Shown here piece after piece: positions 14,684 to 21,247 of a stretch of 21,247 nt of DNA. The stretch covers positions 1 through 21,247 of the forward strand of contig CAMFIX010000011.1 of NCBI GenBank assembly GCA_945952425.1. The letters run 5' to 3'. Origin of the DNA: an uncultured Pseudorhodobacter sp. GTDB lineage: Bacteria; Pseudomonadota; Alphaproteobacteria; Rhodobacterales; Rhodobacteraceae. Made by a program: the position numbers and the translations under genes. Position 1 is the first letter of the stretch, and each line of letters starts with the position of its first letter. Below the pieces are notes generated by a model, which saw only the letters and a program-made list of their open reading frames with translations, was not told the origin of the DNA and did no database searches.

Positions 14684-16654
14684 ATGCTGTCCCAGTTTGT
14701 CGATTTTCTTGGAACGCACCCCGTCACGGCGCTGCTGGCGGCCTTCCTGGTGTCCTTCGGCGAGGCCATGCTCATCCTTGGATTGTTCGTGCCCTCGACG
14801 GCGGTCCTTCTTGGCCTCGGCGCCCTGATCGGCCTGGGCAAGGCGGCCTTCCTGCCGATCTTTCTGGCGAGCGTGGCCGGAGCGATCGCCGGGGATGCCT
14901 TGTCCTTTTGGGCCGGCGTGCATTGGAAAGACCGCATCCGGGGCTTCTGGCCGTTTTCCAGATACGCCGCGTTGATGGACAAGGGCGAGCAGTTCATCGC
15001 CCGTCATGGCGGCAAGAGCATCTTCATCGTGCGCTTCATCCCCGGTGTCAAAGCCGTAGTCCCAACCATCGCCGGCATGATGGGAATGAACCCTGTCCGG
15101 TTCGCGGTCGTGAACGTCGTCTCGGCCTTCGCTTGGGCGTCGGTGCATCTGTTGCCGGCCATGGCTCTTGGACGCGGGTTGCAAGTCGCCCACACGGCCA
15201 ACCCGCGCTTTGCGATCCTGCTCGGGATTGCCGTCGCCGCAGCCGCCGCTGCCTGGATCGGGATGCGGCTAGCGCGCGGCGTGCTGATCCCCCTGGCCGA
15301 CCGCGGGCGGCTGCGTCTCGCGGCCGCGCTGGAGATCCGCGGCCGAAAGGGCGACAGGCTCGCGCGGGTGCTTCGCAACCATGACCGCTCGTTGGAGGCA
15401 GCCGGCCTGATCGCCATCGGGTTTGGCGCCTTCACCGGGTTTGCCGTGCTGCTGATCGGGGTGATCTTCGATCCTGAATTGGCCTTGGCCGATGCCGCGA
15501 TCTCGCAGGCGGTCCAAGGCTTGCGCACCGACTGGGCGACCTCAGTCATGGTTGCGCTGACCATGCTGGGAGATGCCAGCGTCCTGATGCCTGTCGCGCT
15601 TCTTCTCGTCGCGGCCCTTGCCCTCGCCCGCGACTGGAGGCAGGCCGTCGCCGTTGCCGCGGCCTGTCTTGCCGGGACGGCTGTCGTTCCGCTCTTCAAG
15701 ACGCTGATCCACCGGGCGCGTCCCGTGGCCATGTATCAGGGGGCCGACGGATTCAGCTTTCCAAGCGGCCATTCCACGCTGGCGACCGTCATCCTCGGCG
15801 CCTTGGCGCTGGTCGTGGCCCGAGCTCTGCCGTCGCGGTTCAGGGGATGGCTTTACGCGACCGTCGCGGCGGTGATCCTCCTGATCGCTTTCTCGCGCGT
15901 CTATCTTCTGGCGCATTGGCCGAGCGATGTCCTGGCCGGCCTTTCCTTCGGTGGGTCACTCGTTGCGGGCCTTGCCCTCATCCTGCATGGCAGGGCCCCG
16001 ACCGCCCCGCGCTGGCTGGTTGCGTCGGTCGTGGCCGGCGCCGGGCTGATCGTCGTGCCGATCCATCTCGTGGCCGGATGGCAGACGGCCTCCGGCCGCT
16101 ACGAGGGGGCCCGACCCGTGACGACGATCTCGATGGCAGAGTGGCGCGGAGGTCTGTGGCAAAGCCTCCCGACACACCGGGTTCTGCTCGACGGCGATCC
16201 CGGCGAGCCGTTGCTGGCACAGACGACCTTGCCGCTGGCAGATGTCGTGACACGGCTGCAGGCCACGGGTTGGCAGGTCAATCCGGCCGGGCTGACGGAC
16301 GAGGTGCTGTGGTCGGTCCTGCCGTCCCGGCAAGATCTGCCGGGGCGCCCGTCCTGGCCAATGACCCACCTCGGGCGCCCGGCGCTTGCCACTCTCACCA
16401 AGGCCGGACCACAGGAGACACGGCTTGTCCTGCGTCTCTGGGCGACGGATGTCCTGGTTTCGGACAGCCGAGGGGAGGCGCCGCTGTTGCTGGTGTCGAT
16501 CACGCTGGACCGGCTCGACCCGATCGCCTTCGGCTTTTCGCAACTGGAAGACATGGGACTGCCAGCCGATCTCTTCGGCCTCGCAAGGGCGGGTTTGGCG
16601 GGGTCGTTCGGCTTGGCCGGTTCACCGGAAACGCCGTTCCTCCTTCCGCGCTGA
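14684..16654 (+). CDS. fused DedA (VTT) - PAP2 phosphatase - LssY_C membrane protein
   Basis: The start at 14684 (MLSQFVDFLGTHPVTALLA, 656 aa) sits 5 bases after the kinase stop. Residues 1-200 are a DedA/VTT domain with FGEAMLILGLFVPS and FIVRFIPGVKAVVPTIAGM; where many DedA proteins have R in RxxPGxR, the second position here is K. Residues 225-450 are a PAP2 phosphatase with all three motifs: K339-x6-RP (KTLIHRARP), PSGH at 360-363 and SR-x5-H-x3-D (S404, R405, H411, D415). Residues about 470-650 match LssY_C, a soluble domain often attached to PAP2 or DedA proteins. DedA proteins act in lipid-carrier flipping and PAP2 enzymes dephosphorylate lipid phosphates, so this fusion could recycle undecaprenyl pyrophosphate or remodel phospholipids. 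The specific substrate is not visible. Confidence 0.88.
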   Translation: MLSQFVDFLGTHPVTALLAAFLVSFGEAMLILGLFVPSTAVLLGLGALIGLGKAAFLPIFLASVAGAIAGDALSFWAGVHWKDRIRGFWPFSRYAALMDKGEQFIARHGGKSIFIVRFIPGVKAVVPTIAGMMGMNPVRFAVVNVVSAFAWASVHLLPAMALGRGLQVAHTANPRFAILLGIAVAAAAAAWIGMRLARGVLIPLADRGRLRLAAALEIRGRKGDRLARVLRNHDRSLEAAGLIAIGFGAFTGFAVLLIGVIFDPELALADAAISQAVQGLRTDWATSVMVALTMLGDASVLMPVALLLVAALALARDWRQAVAVAAACLAGTAVVPLFKTLIHRARPVAMYQGADGFSFPSGHSTLATVILGALALVVARALPSRFRGWLYATVAAVILLIAFSRVYLLAHWPSDVLAGLSFGGSLVAGLALILHGRAPTAPRWLVASVVAGAGLIVVPIHLVAGWQTASGRYEGARPVTTISMAEWRGGLWQSLPTHRVLLDGDPGEPLLAQTTLPLADVVTRLQATGWQVNPAGLTDEVLWSVLPSRQDLPGRPSWPMTHLGRPALATLTKAGPQETRLVLRLWATDVLVSDSRGEAPLLLVSITLDRLDPIAFGFSQLEDMGLPADLFGLARAGLAGSFGLAGSPETPFLLPR

Positions 16655-16694
16655 GGGAAGCGCATTGCCGCTGATCCATCAAGGGCGCGCGCAA

Positions 16695-16721
16695 TGTAAA
16701 TTGACCGAAAGGCACCTGTAA
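16695..16721 (+). promoter_or_regulatory. paired TGTAA half-sites 22 bp apart upstream of the PepSY gene
   Basis: Two copies of TGTAA in the same orientation begin at 16695 (ATGTAAAT) and 16717 (CTGTAAG). CTGTAAG is the reverse complement of the CTTACAG in the left half of the palindrome at 12564-12587. Direct repeats 22 bp apart are two of the 11-bp units typical for OmpR/PhoB-type binding. They lie 66-92 bases before the PepSY start. Five-base matches are weak evidence on their own. Confidence 0.3.
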
Positions 16722-16786
16722 GCCGGGCCTCCCATCTCTGTCTCATCGACGCGCATTCTGCGGGTCGCATGAACCGGAGACTGACC

Positions 16787-17191
16787 ATGAAACGCACGGA
16801 TACCCTCGTTGCCGCCCTTTTGGCGCTGACCGCGCTGGGTGGCACGGCCGGCCTGGCCGAAACCAGCGGCATCGAAGATCCGATGGCCGAGGCGAAGGCT
16901 TTCCTCGCCTCGCCCACCAGCCTGTCCCAGGCGATCGCCACCGCCGAAAGCGCTGCGGGCGGCAAGGCGATCTCGATCGAATATCAGACCGGCGAGAAGG
17001 GTGCGCCCGCCCTGATCATGGCCCATGTCGTTCTGGCCGATGGCAGCGAGAAGACCGTGGCCATCAACCCGGCCGACGGCAAGGTGATGGAGGTCACCCT
17101 GGCCGCCAATGACCGCCGGGATGGGGAAGGCGACGGCGGCAACGAGGACGGCGAAGATAGCGAGCAGGGCGGGGAAAACGCCAACAACTGA
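16787..17191 (+). CDS. exported PepSY-domain protein
   Basis: The start at 16787 is preferred over the in-frame ATG at 16769 because GGAGA lies 7 bases upstream and the protein then begins MKRTDTLVAALLALTALGGTAGLAE, a good signal peptide (134 aa). The mature part has one PepSY domain (about 40-110), with SLSQAIATAESAAGGKAISIEY and KTVAINPADGKVMEVT as its helix and strand signature. The tail (113-134) is Gly/Asp/Glu/Asn-rich and acidic (DGEGDGGNEDGEDSEQ), possibly metal-binding or disordered. PepSY proteins of this size are periplasmic and often adjoin two-component systems and membrane redox or metal genes. The gene follows the DedA-PAP2 gene after 132 bases and is followed by a terminator-like hairpin, so it may be its own transcription unit or the last gene of the two-component operon. 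Confidence 0.87.
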   Translation: MKRTDTLVAALLALTALGGTAGLAETSGIEDPMAEAKAFLASPTSLSQAIATAESAAGGKAISIEYQTGEKGAPALIMAHVVLADGSEKTVAINPADGKVMEVTLAANDRRDGEGDGGNEDGEDSEQGGENANN

Positions 17192-17215
17192 GCCGAGACA
17201 TTGGCATCGGTCGGG

Positions 17216-17246
17216 AAGGCGGCGCATCAAGGCGCCGTCTTTGCAC
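17216..17246 (+). terminator. rho-independent terminator-like hairpin after the PepSY gene
   Basis: A 10-bp stem has left arm AAGGCGGCGC (17216-17225), loop ATCAAG (17226-17231) and right arm GCGCCGTCTT (17232-17241), with one G-T position. It is followed by a short T-containing tail (TGCACTTTC). It begins 24 bases after the PepSY stop and separates that gene from the ABC operon. This supports a distinct promoter for the downstream operon. Confidence 0.6.
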
Positions 17247-17278
17247 TTTCTGACACGTCGGTGATCACCGGTGCCGCC

Positions 17279-17292
17279 TTACAAAGCTGTAA
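17279..17292. promoter_or_regulatory. TTACA-AAGC-TGTAA inverted repeat upstream of the ABC operon
   Basis: This perfect 5-bp inverted repeat with a 4-base spacer shares its core geometry and most bases with the palindrome in the two-component divergent promoter (12569-12582). It lies 77-90 bases before the ABC ATPase start and downstream of a terminator-like hairpin, the right place for an operator. It links the ABC operon to the local regulator by inference. No convincing -35/-10 pair was identified around it. Confidence 0.55.
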
Positions 17293-17368
17293 ATCGGGAG
17301 CAAGGCGGCTGAAGGGCTGCGCCGCCAGGAAGGAGGCAGACCCGATCAAGATATCCAGGAGACCCCCA

Positions 17369-18118
17369 ATGCCCGCCCCGATGCTTTCGCTTCGATCCCT
17401 TGGCCAGAGTTTCAATGGCCAGACCGTCGTGCAGGACCTGACGATGGACATCGCCCAAGGCGAGGTCTTCGGCTTCCTCGGCCACAATGGTGCCGGCAAG
17501 ACGACGACGATCCACATGCTGACGACTCTGGCGCGCCCGTCGTCGGGGACGGCCATCGTCGCGGGTCACGACATCTGCGACGATCCCGTCGCCGTCCGCC
17601 GCTCGATCGGCTATGTGCCCGAAAACGTGCGGCTTTACGACACGCTGACCGCCGCCGAGAACCTTGCCTTCTTTGCCCGCCTGTCGGGCGTGGCTAACCC
17701 TGCGGCCCGTGTGAGCGACGTCCTGGCCCTCCTGGATTGCGCCGATCTCGCCGATCGGCGGGTCGCAGCTTTCTCGAAAGGCATGCGGCAAAGGATCGGT
17801 CTGGCTCAAGCCATCCTGCACCGCCCCGAGGTGCTCTTCCTCGACGAGCCGACCTCGGGCCTCGATCCGATGGGGATCAAGATGTTGCGCGACCTGATCC
17901 TGCGGCTGAACGGCGAGTTCGGCATGACGATCTTCATGAACACCCATCTGATTTCCGAAATCGCCAAGACCTGTACCAGTATCGCGGTGTTGAGCCACGG
18001 CAAGCTGGTCTTCCATGACCGGATCGAGGCCGTGACCGCCCGCTATGGCGACGACACCGCGCTGGAAGAGCTTTACTTGTCGCTGACCCCGGTCGGTCGC
18101 CTGTCCGAGGTGGCGTGA
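17369..18118 (+). CDS. ABC transporter ATP-binding protein, NosF/ABC-2 type
   Basis: AGGAG lies about 7 bases before ATG 17369, and the protein begins at the ABC fold (MPAPMLSLRSLGQSF, 249 aa); an upstream in-frame extension reads as non-coding. Walker A is GHNGAGKT (38-45), the signature is FSKGMRQRIGLAQA (135-148; SKGMR-type, as in ABC-2/NosF-like ATPases), Walker B is LFLDEP (156-161) followed by TSGLDP, and the H-loop is in NTHLISE. It powers the two membrane subunits that follow. The stop overlaps the first permease start (TGATG). NosF-like ATPases pair with NosY-like permeases, but no nos genes are present, so the substrate is unknown; the exported calcium-binding protein at the end of the operon is a candidate cargo or partner. 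Confidence 0.92.
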   Translation: MPAPMLSLRSLGQSFNGQTVVQDLTMDIAQGEVFGFLGHNGAGKTTTIHMLTTLARPSSGTAIVAGHDICDDPVAVRRSIGYVPENVRLYDTLTAAENLAFFARLSGVANPAARVSDVLALLDCADLADRRVAAFSKGMRQRIGLAQAILHRPEVLFLDEPTSGLDPMGIKMLRDLILRLNGEFGMTIFMNTHLISEIAKTCTSIAVLSHGKLVFHDRIEAVTARYGDDTALEELYLSLTPVGRLSEVA

Positions 18119-19062
18119 TGGCGCTGGCAACCTCTCCCGCCTGGCAGATCGCCAGACAGTCCGCGCGGTTTGCACTGCGGGAAAAGACTGTGGCGCTACT
18201 GGCTGCGCTGTTCGTGGCCTTGGTGCTGATCTCGGCTTGGCTTGGCTGGCGGGCCACCGCAACGGTGGACAGCATATATGCCGACGCCGCCGCCTTCCTG
18301 CAGAAATCCGGCCAACCCGTACCACAGAATCCGGTGCTGGACATCTCGCCTCTGTCGCTGATGCGCAACATGTCGGTCTATGTGGCGCTGATCGGGGCGC
18401 TCTCGGCCATCGTGATCGGCAACCGTCTGGTCGGACTGGACCGCAAGGCCGGAGTGCTGCCGCTGATCGGTATACGCCCGCTCACCCGGTCCACCTATGC
18501 CAAGGGCAAGATCGTGGCGCTTGGCGGTTTGATCCTGCTACTGGCGCTGATCTCTGGGATCATAGCCGTCGTGACGTTCCTGCTGCTTCCGGCCGTGGTG
18601 CCGAACGCCGCCCAATGGGTGCAACTTGCAGGCTTCATGGGAGTGTCGGCGCTTTACATGGCGATCTTCGGCCTTGTCGGGCTGGGGACCGGGGCCGCGG
18701 CGCGGTCGGAAACCGTGGGTCTCTTGGTACCCGTTACCCTTTGGCTGACACTCACCTTCATCTTCCCGCAACTGACCGCCAACCTGAACCCGACGGCGGC
18801 GATCAACCCGATCTCGGCACTGGCCCCGCTTCCCGACACCCCGTTCTTCCATGCCGCAGGCCAGGTCCTCGGGCCGCTCTCGCTCGCGGATGCCTACAAG
18901 TTCGCCTCGGCCAGCCTCTTGGATTACTTGCCGCAGGGCATCGTCTCGCCGTCCTTCATTCCGCCCATCGCCGAACTGGTCCTCGCCACGTTGCTCGCCG
19001 GCGCCTTTGCCTGGAGCGCGCTGACCCGCCTGTCGATGGCGCAAGGAGACTACAATGTCTGA
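18118..19062 (+). CDS. ABC-2/NosY-like permease subunit 1
   Basis: The start is taken at ATG 18118, which overlaps the ATPase stop in TGATG and has GAGG 7 bases upstream; GTG 18115 is a one-codon-longer alternative. The 314-aa product has an N-terminal membrane segment (TVALLAALFVALVLISAWLGW). An extracytoplasmic loop of about 60 residues follows, then YVALIGALSAIVIGNRLVGLDRKAG, where the first cytoplasmic loop of NosY-like permeases (DRKAGVLPLIGIRPLTR) carries the conserved RxxG and RPLTR-type features, and about four more membrane helices. It forms a channel with the next gene, whose ATG lies inside this gene (8-base overlap). The presence of two non-identical permeases suggests a heterodimeric exporter. 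Confidence 0.88.
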   Translation: MALATSPAWQIARQSARFALREKTVALLAALFVALVLISAWLGWRATATVDSIYADAAAFLQKSGQPVPQNPVLDISPLSLMRNMSVYVALIGALSAIVIGNRLVGLDRKAGVLPLIGIRPLTRSTYAKGKIVALGGLILLLALISGIIAVVTFLLLPAVVPNAAQWVQLAGFMGVSALYMAIFGLVGLGTGAAARSETVGLLVPVTLWLTLTFIFPQLTANLNPTAAINPISALAPLPDTPFFHAAGQVLGPLSLADAYKFASASLLDYLPQGIVSPSFIPPIAELVLATLLAGAFAWSALTRLSMAQGDYNV

Positions 19063-20047
19063 TGTCATCCTGACACCAAGCCCGGTTTCGACCATTGCCG
19101 CGAAGGATATGCGCGACGCGCTGCGCGACCGCTTCATCCTGATCGTCACGGCCTTTCTCGGGTTGGCTGCCACGGTGGCCCTGGTGACTGGCGCCATCGC
19201 CCTGCGCGGCGATGTGGCAACCTACGAGGCCGCGAAAGCCACGCTGCTCGCCATTGGCAAATCCGCCGACACGATCAAGGCGCCCGAATTCTACCCGCTG
19301 CGGCTACTGCGTGGCGCCATCGAGCAGATCGAGATCATCGGCGCGGCCATAGCCATCCTGCTCGGCTATCGCTCGGCGGCCAGCGAGCGCGGACGTCAGA
19401 CGCTGGCGCTGATCTTCACCCGGCCGATGCGCCGCTGGCAGTTCGTGGCCGGCAAGGCGCTGGCAGGCCTTGGCCTCTTGGCGGGCGGGCTGGCCCTGGT
19501 GCTGGGCGGGCTGACGCTGGTGCTGCACTTGATGTCCGGCATCGACCTGACGGTAGATGACCTCCTGCGCATCACTGTCGTCTGGGGCGTCGCCGTGACC
19601 TATACCGCCTGTTTCTTCCCGCTGAGCTTCATTCTGACGCTGCACATGAAGCAACCGAGCCATGCGCTTTTGATCGCCTTTGCCGTCTGGCTTCTTCTGG
19701 TGCTGATCGCCCCGCAGATTGGCGACACGCTGGACCCTGACAATCAGGTCGCGGGCGGCGTCTTCAAGCAGTTGAACATTTCAAAACCCGACCAGGTTCA
19801 GATCATGAAGGGTTTCGCCACCTATGAGACCCTGCGAGACGGCATCGAACAGGCCTCCGTCACAAAACATTTCGAGCGGTTCACCTTCGCAGTGCTGGGC
19901 ATCAAGGCAACATATGCCGGAATGCCGCTCGGACCCATCCTGACCGAAATGCTGGGCAATCTGGTCTGGATCTTTCTGACCGCCCTCGGGCTTGGCGCTC
20001 TGGCACTAGCCCTCCCCATCAACCCCGACCGGCTTGCCAAAGCCTGA
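19055..20047 (+). CDS. ABC-2/NosY-like permease subunit 2
   Basis: The start has AGGAG 7-8 bases upstream and overlaps the first permease by 8 bases. The 330-aa product has an N-terminal membrane helix (RFILIVTAFLGLAATVALVTGAI in pieces), a loop, and IGAAIAILLGYRSAASERGRQTLALIFTRPMRRWQF, the same loop architecture as the first permease with E-x-G and RPMRR, followed by further helices and a soluble loop near 230-275 before the last membrane segment. It is a paralogue of subunit 1 at the level of layout; identity is low by eye. It ends 19 bases before the exported calcium-binding protein, completing a four-gene operon. Confidence 0.88.
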   Translation: MSDVILTPSPVSTIAAKDMRDALRDRFILIVTAFLGLAATVALVTGAIALRGDVATYEAAKATLLAIGKSADTIKAPEFYPLRLLRGAIEQIEIIGAAIAILLGYRSAASERGRQTLALIFTRPMRRWQFVAGKALAGLGLLAGGLALVLGGLTLVLHLMSGIDLTVDDLLRITVVWGVAVTYTACFFPLSFILTLHMKQPSHALLIAFAVWLLLVLIAPQIGDTLDPDNQVAGGVFKQLNISKPDQVQIMKGFATYETLRDGIEQASVTKHFERFTFAVLGIKATYAGMPLGPILTEMLGNLVWIFLTALGLGALALALPINPDRLAKA

Positions 20048-20066
20048 AACCTGAAGGACTTCTGAA

Positions 20067-20699
20067 ATGACTCTGAAGAAACACGTCTCCACCCTTGCGC
20101 TGGCCTCGATCCTCGGCCTGACGCTGGCGCATCCCGGCTTTTCGCAGACCGCCGCCGACAGTGATGGCGACGGGGTGCCCGATACGGCCGAAGTGCTGCT
20201 CGGAACCGATCCGATGGTGGCCGACACCGATGGCGACGGCCAGAACGACTTGGCCGACAGCGAGCCTGCCTTCATGGCCAATCCGATCGACATGACCGGC
20301 GCTGTGGCCCCCTTCGCGATCAAGGAGGCGCTGGTGGAAAACAACTACGACTACGCCGCCAAGAAGGACGCGACCGATCACCTGGAGCTTCTGGTCACCA
20401 ATTCCGGCACCACGGACCTGATGGGTTTCTCGATCTATTACACCATCAAGGATGCCGACACCGGCAAGGTCGAGGGCACCTTCCGCAAGCTCGACGGTTT
20501 CACCGTTCCCGCCGGTGGCGAGGCCCGCATCCATTTCGACGATGGGGCGACCCCGGGGCATTTCCGCGCGAACCCGAACTCGATCTATGCGACCAGCCAG
20601 GCTGCCAAGACCTTCAGCATCGTGGTGAAGGCCGATGGCTTCGCGCCGGTCAGTGTCGACATTGCCAAGGACAAGGGCGGCGCGGAAGCGGCGGACTGA
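20067..20699 (+). CDS. exported protein with thrombospondin type 3 calcium-binding repeats
   Basis: GAAGGA lies about 8-9 bases before ATG 20067. A signal peptide (MTLKKHVSTLALASILGLTL, cleavage around FSQ) leads into two TSP3-type calcium loops, DSDGDGVPDTAEVLLGTDP (31-49) and DTDGDGQNDLADSEP (53-67), with Asp at alternate positions as required for Ca2+ binding. The remaining 140 residues look like a beta-sandwich domain (LELLVTNSGTTDLMGFSIYY, then VPAGGEARIHFDDG), similar in feel to domains of secreted or surface proteins. At 210 aa it is small for the group. As last gene of the ABC operon it may be a surface partner of, or exported with help from, the transporter; this is inference. A strong hairpin follows 35 bases after its stop. 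Confidence 0.85.
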   Translation: MTLKKHVSTLALASILGLTLAHPGFSQTAADSDGDGVPDTAEVLLGTDPMVADTDGDGQNDLADSEPAFMANPIDMTGAVAPFAIKEALVENNYDYAAKKDATDHLELLVTNSGTTDLMGFSIYYTIKDADTGKVEGTFRKLDGFTVPAGGEARIHFDDGATPGHFRANPNSIYATSQAAKTFSIVVKADGFAPVSVDIAKDKGGAEAAD

Positions 20700-20734
20700 G
20701 AGAGTTCGCTGACGGCAGCGAATGCCGCGCAAGA

Positions 20735-20764
20735 CAGGACGGCCCGCCAATGAGGGCCGTCCTG
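20735..20764. terminator. strong hairpin after the ABC operon, probable terminator
   Basis: A perfect 11-bp stem has CAGGACGGCCC at 20735-20745, loop GCCAATGA at 20746-20753 and GGGCCGTCCTG at 20754-20764. It is placed just after the last gene of the operon. There is no T-tract, so classical intrinsic termination is not assured, but its position and stability make it the likely 3' boundary. Confidence 0.6.
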
Positions 20765-21247
20765 CACAAGGCTGGGCGATGTCATGGTCGTCAAGGCTGG
20801 CACCCGGACAAAGAAGAGTGCCGGGGTCCAGTCGTTGGTGTCTACCATTCCACCATGTGCGGGAAAGGGCTCTGCATGGGTGCCCCCCAATCGTCCTCCG
20901 CAAGTCGAGGTTGAGCGGCAGGAACGAACGGCGCAGTGCCGAGAATCTTTCCAACCGGAAGGAGCGGGCCAAACGCGGCGGTGTCACCCAAGGGTTGGGC
21001 GATGGGCAAGGCGGCGGAACCTATTTTCCGAGAGGGTCCGAAGGGCTTCATCGAGGGCATGAGCACCGACAGTTGCCTGTCGATCAGGCGCGCTTCGCCC
21101 TTCACCACGCGCGACCTTCATGGCCTTTTGACCAAGGGGGTGCTCAAAAGGACAAGAGAACGCAGAAACAGCCGATATTGGCTCAAGTTTCCAACCGGAT
21201 CGGCTCTGATGATGTGACCGCCCCCCGACGGCAGCTGTGTGCCAAGG
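20765..21247. other. gene-poor segment with no convincing intact gene
   Basis: About 480 bases with short open frames on both strands, none with a good start and product. Two copies of the 12-mer TTTCCAACCGGA lie at 20948-20959 and 21188-21199, exactly 240 bases apart in the same orientation. The minus strand near 20870-20800 superficially resembles the 5' part of a leucine tRNA but does not fold into one. The 3' part may hold a winged-helix gene fragment (separate entry). The region is probably a decayed junction or the flank of another element lying beyond the window. Confidence 0.4.
21073..21217 (+). pseudogene. possible remnant of a winged-helix domain like the C-terminus of Fic-family proteins
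   Basis: The in-frame stretch ending at TGA 21215-21217 contains FTTRDLHGLLTKGVLKRT and NSRYWLKF. These resemble the DNA-binding winged-helix tail found after the catalytic domain in many Fic proteins (pattern T-x-R-D-L-x-x-L-x-x-K-G-x-L-x-R, then S/T-R-Y). No Fic catalytic motif (HPFxxGNGR) is seen upstream, so at most the tail remains. The match is short and made by eye from memory; it could also be a chance frame. Confidence 0.25.

Noticed and set aside
17241..17270. TTGCAC at 17241 as a -35 box for the ABC operon
   Set aside because: No acceptable -10 hexamer at 16-18 bases; it also overlaps the terminator-like hairpin tail.
20800..20870. Leucine-tRNA-like 5' segment on the minus strand (GGTGGAATGGTAGACACC)
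   Set aside because: The D-arm-like text is followed by bases that form neither an anticodon stem-loop nor a T-arm, and there is no matching acceptor 3' end.
1..21247. CRISPR arrays, intact insertion sequences, rRNA genes, integrase genes
   Set aside because: No regularly spaced identical repeats beyond the 9004-9086 array (whose units are palindromes with 3-base loops at a 22-bp pitch, too short for CRISPR). No transposase or integrase motifs and no rRNA-like sequence were seen.

Overview
The window is GC-rich DNA with alphaproteobacterial codon use and gene content. It most likely comes from a Rhodobacterales-type plasmid (Paracoccus/Rhodobacter/Roseobacter relatives) or an integrated relative of one. 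This assignment rests on the F-type conjugation genes with a MobF relaxase, the family types and the base composition; no species marker is present.

Positions 1-10074 are the distal end of a conjugative-transfer module, nearly all on the + strand: the 3' part of a TraG-like mating-pair protein with a C-terminal SleB-type hydrolase domain, a small minus-strand membrane-protein gene, a TraD-like coupling ATPase, a TraI/TraA-like MobF relaxase-helicase, a small helical protein of unknown role, and an exported lambda-lysozyme-like muramidase. Between the last two lies an approximately 350-bp stretch unlikely to be coding. It holds four GGCCA/TGGCC palindromes whose centres are exactly 22 bp apart, followed by an AT-rich segment bracketed by a 9-bp inverted repeat. 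This is an iteron- or operator-like control region.

Positions 10075-11200 are a scar. A ParA-type ATPase begins behind a good Shine-Dalgarno sequence but with ATT in place of ATG, and is cut off after about 95 codons. It abuts a decayed gene for an exported protein with two frameshifts and an in-frame TAG. This looks like the boundary between the transfer module and accessory cargo.

Positions 11284-20699 form a coherent envelope-directed cluster. On the minus strand are a small exported helical protein and a four-repeat DUF347 (COG4705) membrane protein, with overlapping stop and start codons. Divergent from them is a + strand operon of an OmpR-type response regulator, a histidine kinase and a fused DedA-PAP2-LssY_C membrane protein, followed by a separate gene for an exported PepSY protein. 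After a terminator-like hairpin comes an operon of an ABC ATPase, two ABC-2/NosY-like permeases and an exported protein with thrombospondin-type-3 calcium-binding repeats. Related TTACA-N4-TGTA(A/T) inverted repeats lie in the divergent promoter region and upstream of the ABC operon. This suggests, but does not prove, one regulon controlled by the local two-component system. A role in sensing and remodelling the cell envelope or its lipids is inferred from the families present; the signal and the transported substrate cannot be read from the sequence.

Positions 20700-21247 hold a strong hairpin and then about 480 bp without a convincing intact gene, apart from a possible winged-helix (Fic C-terminus-like) fragment and a 12-bp direct repeat spaced 240 bp apart.
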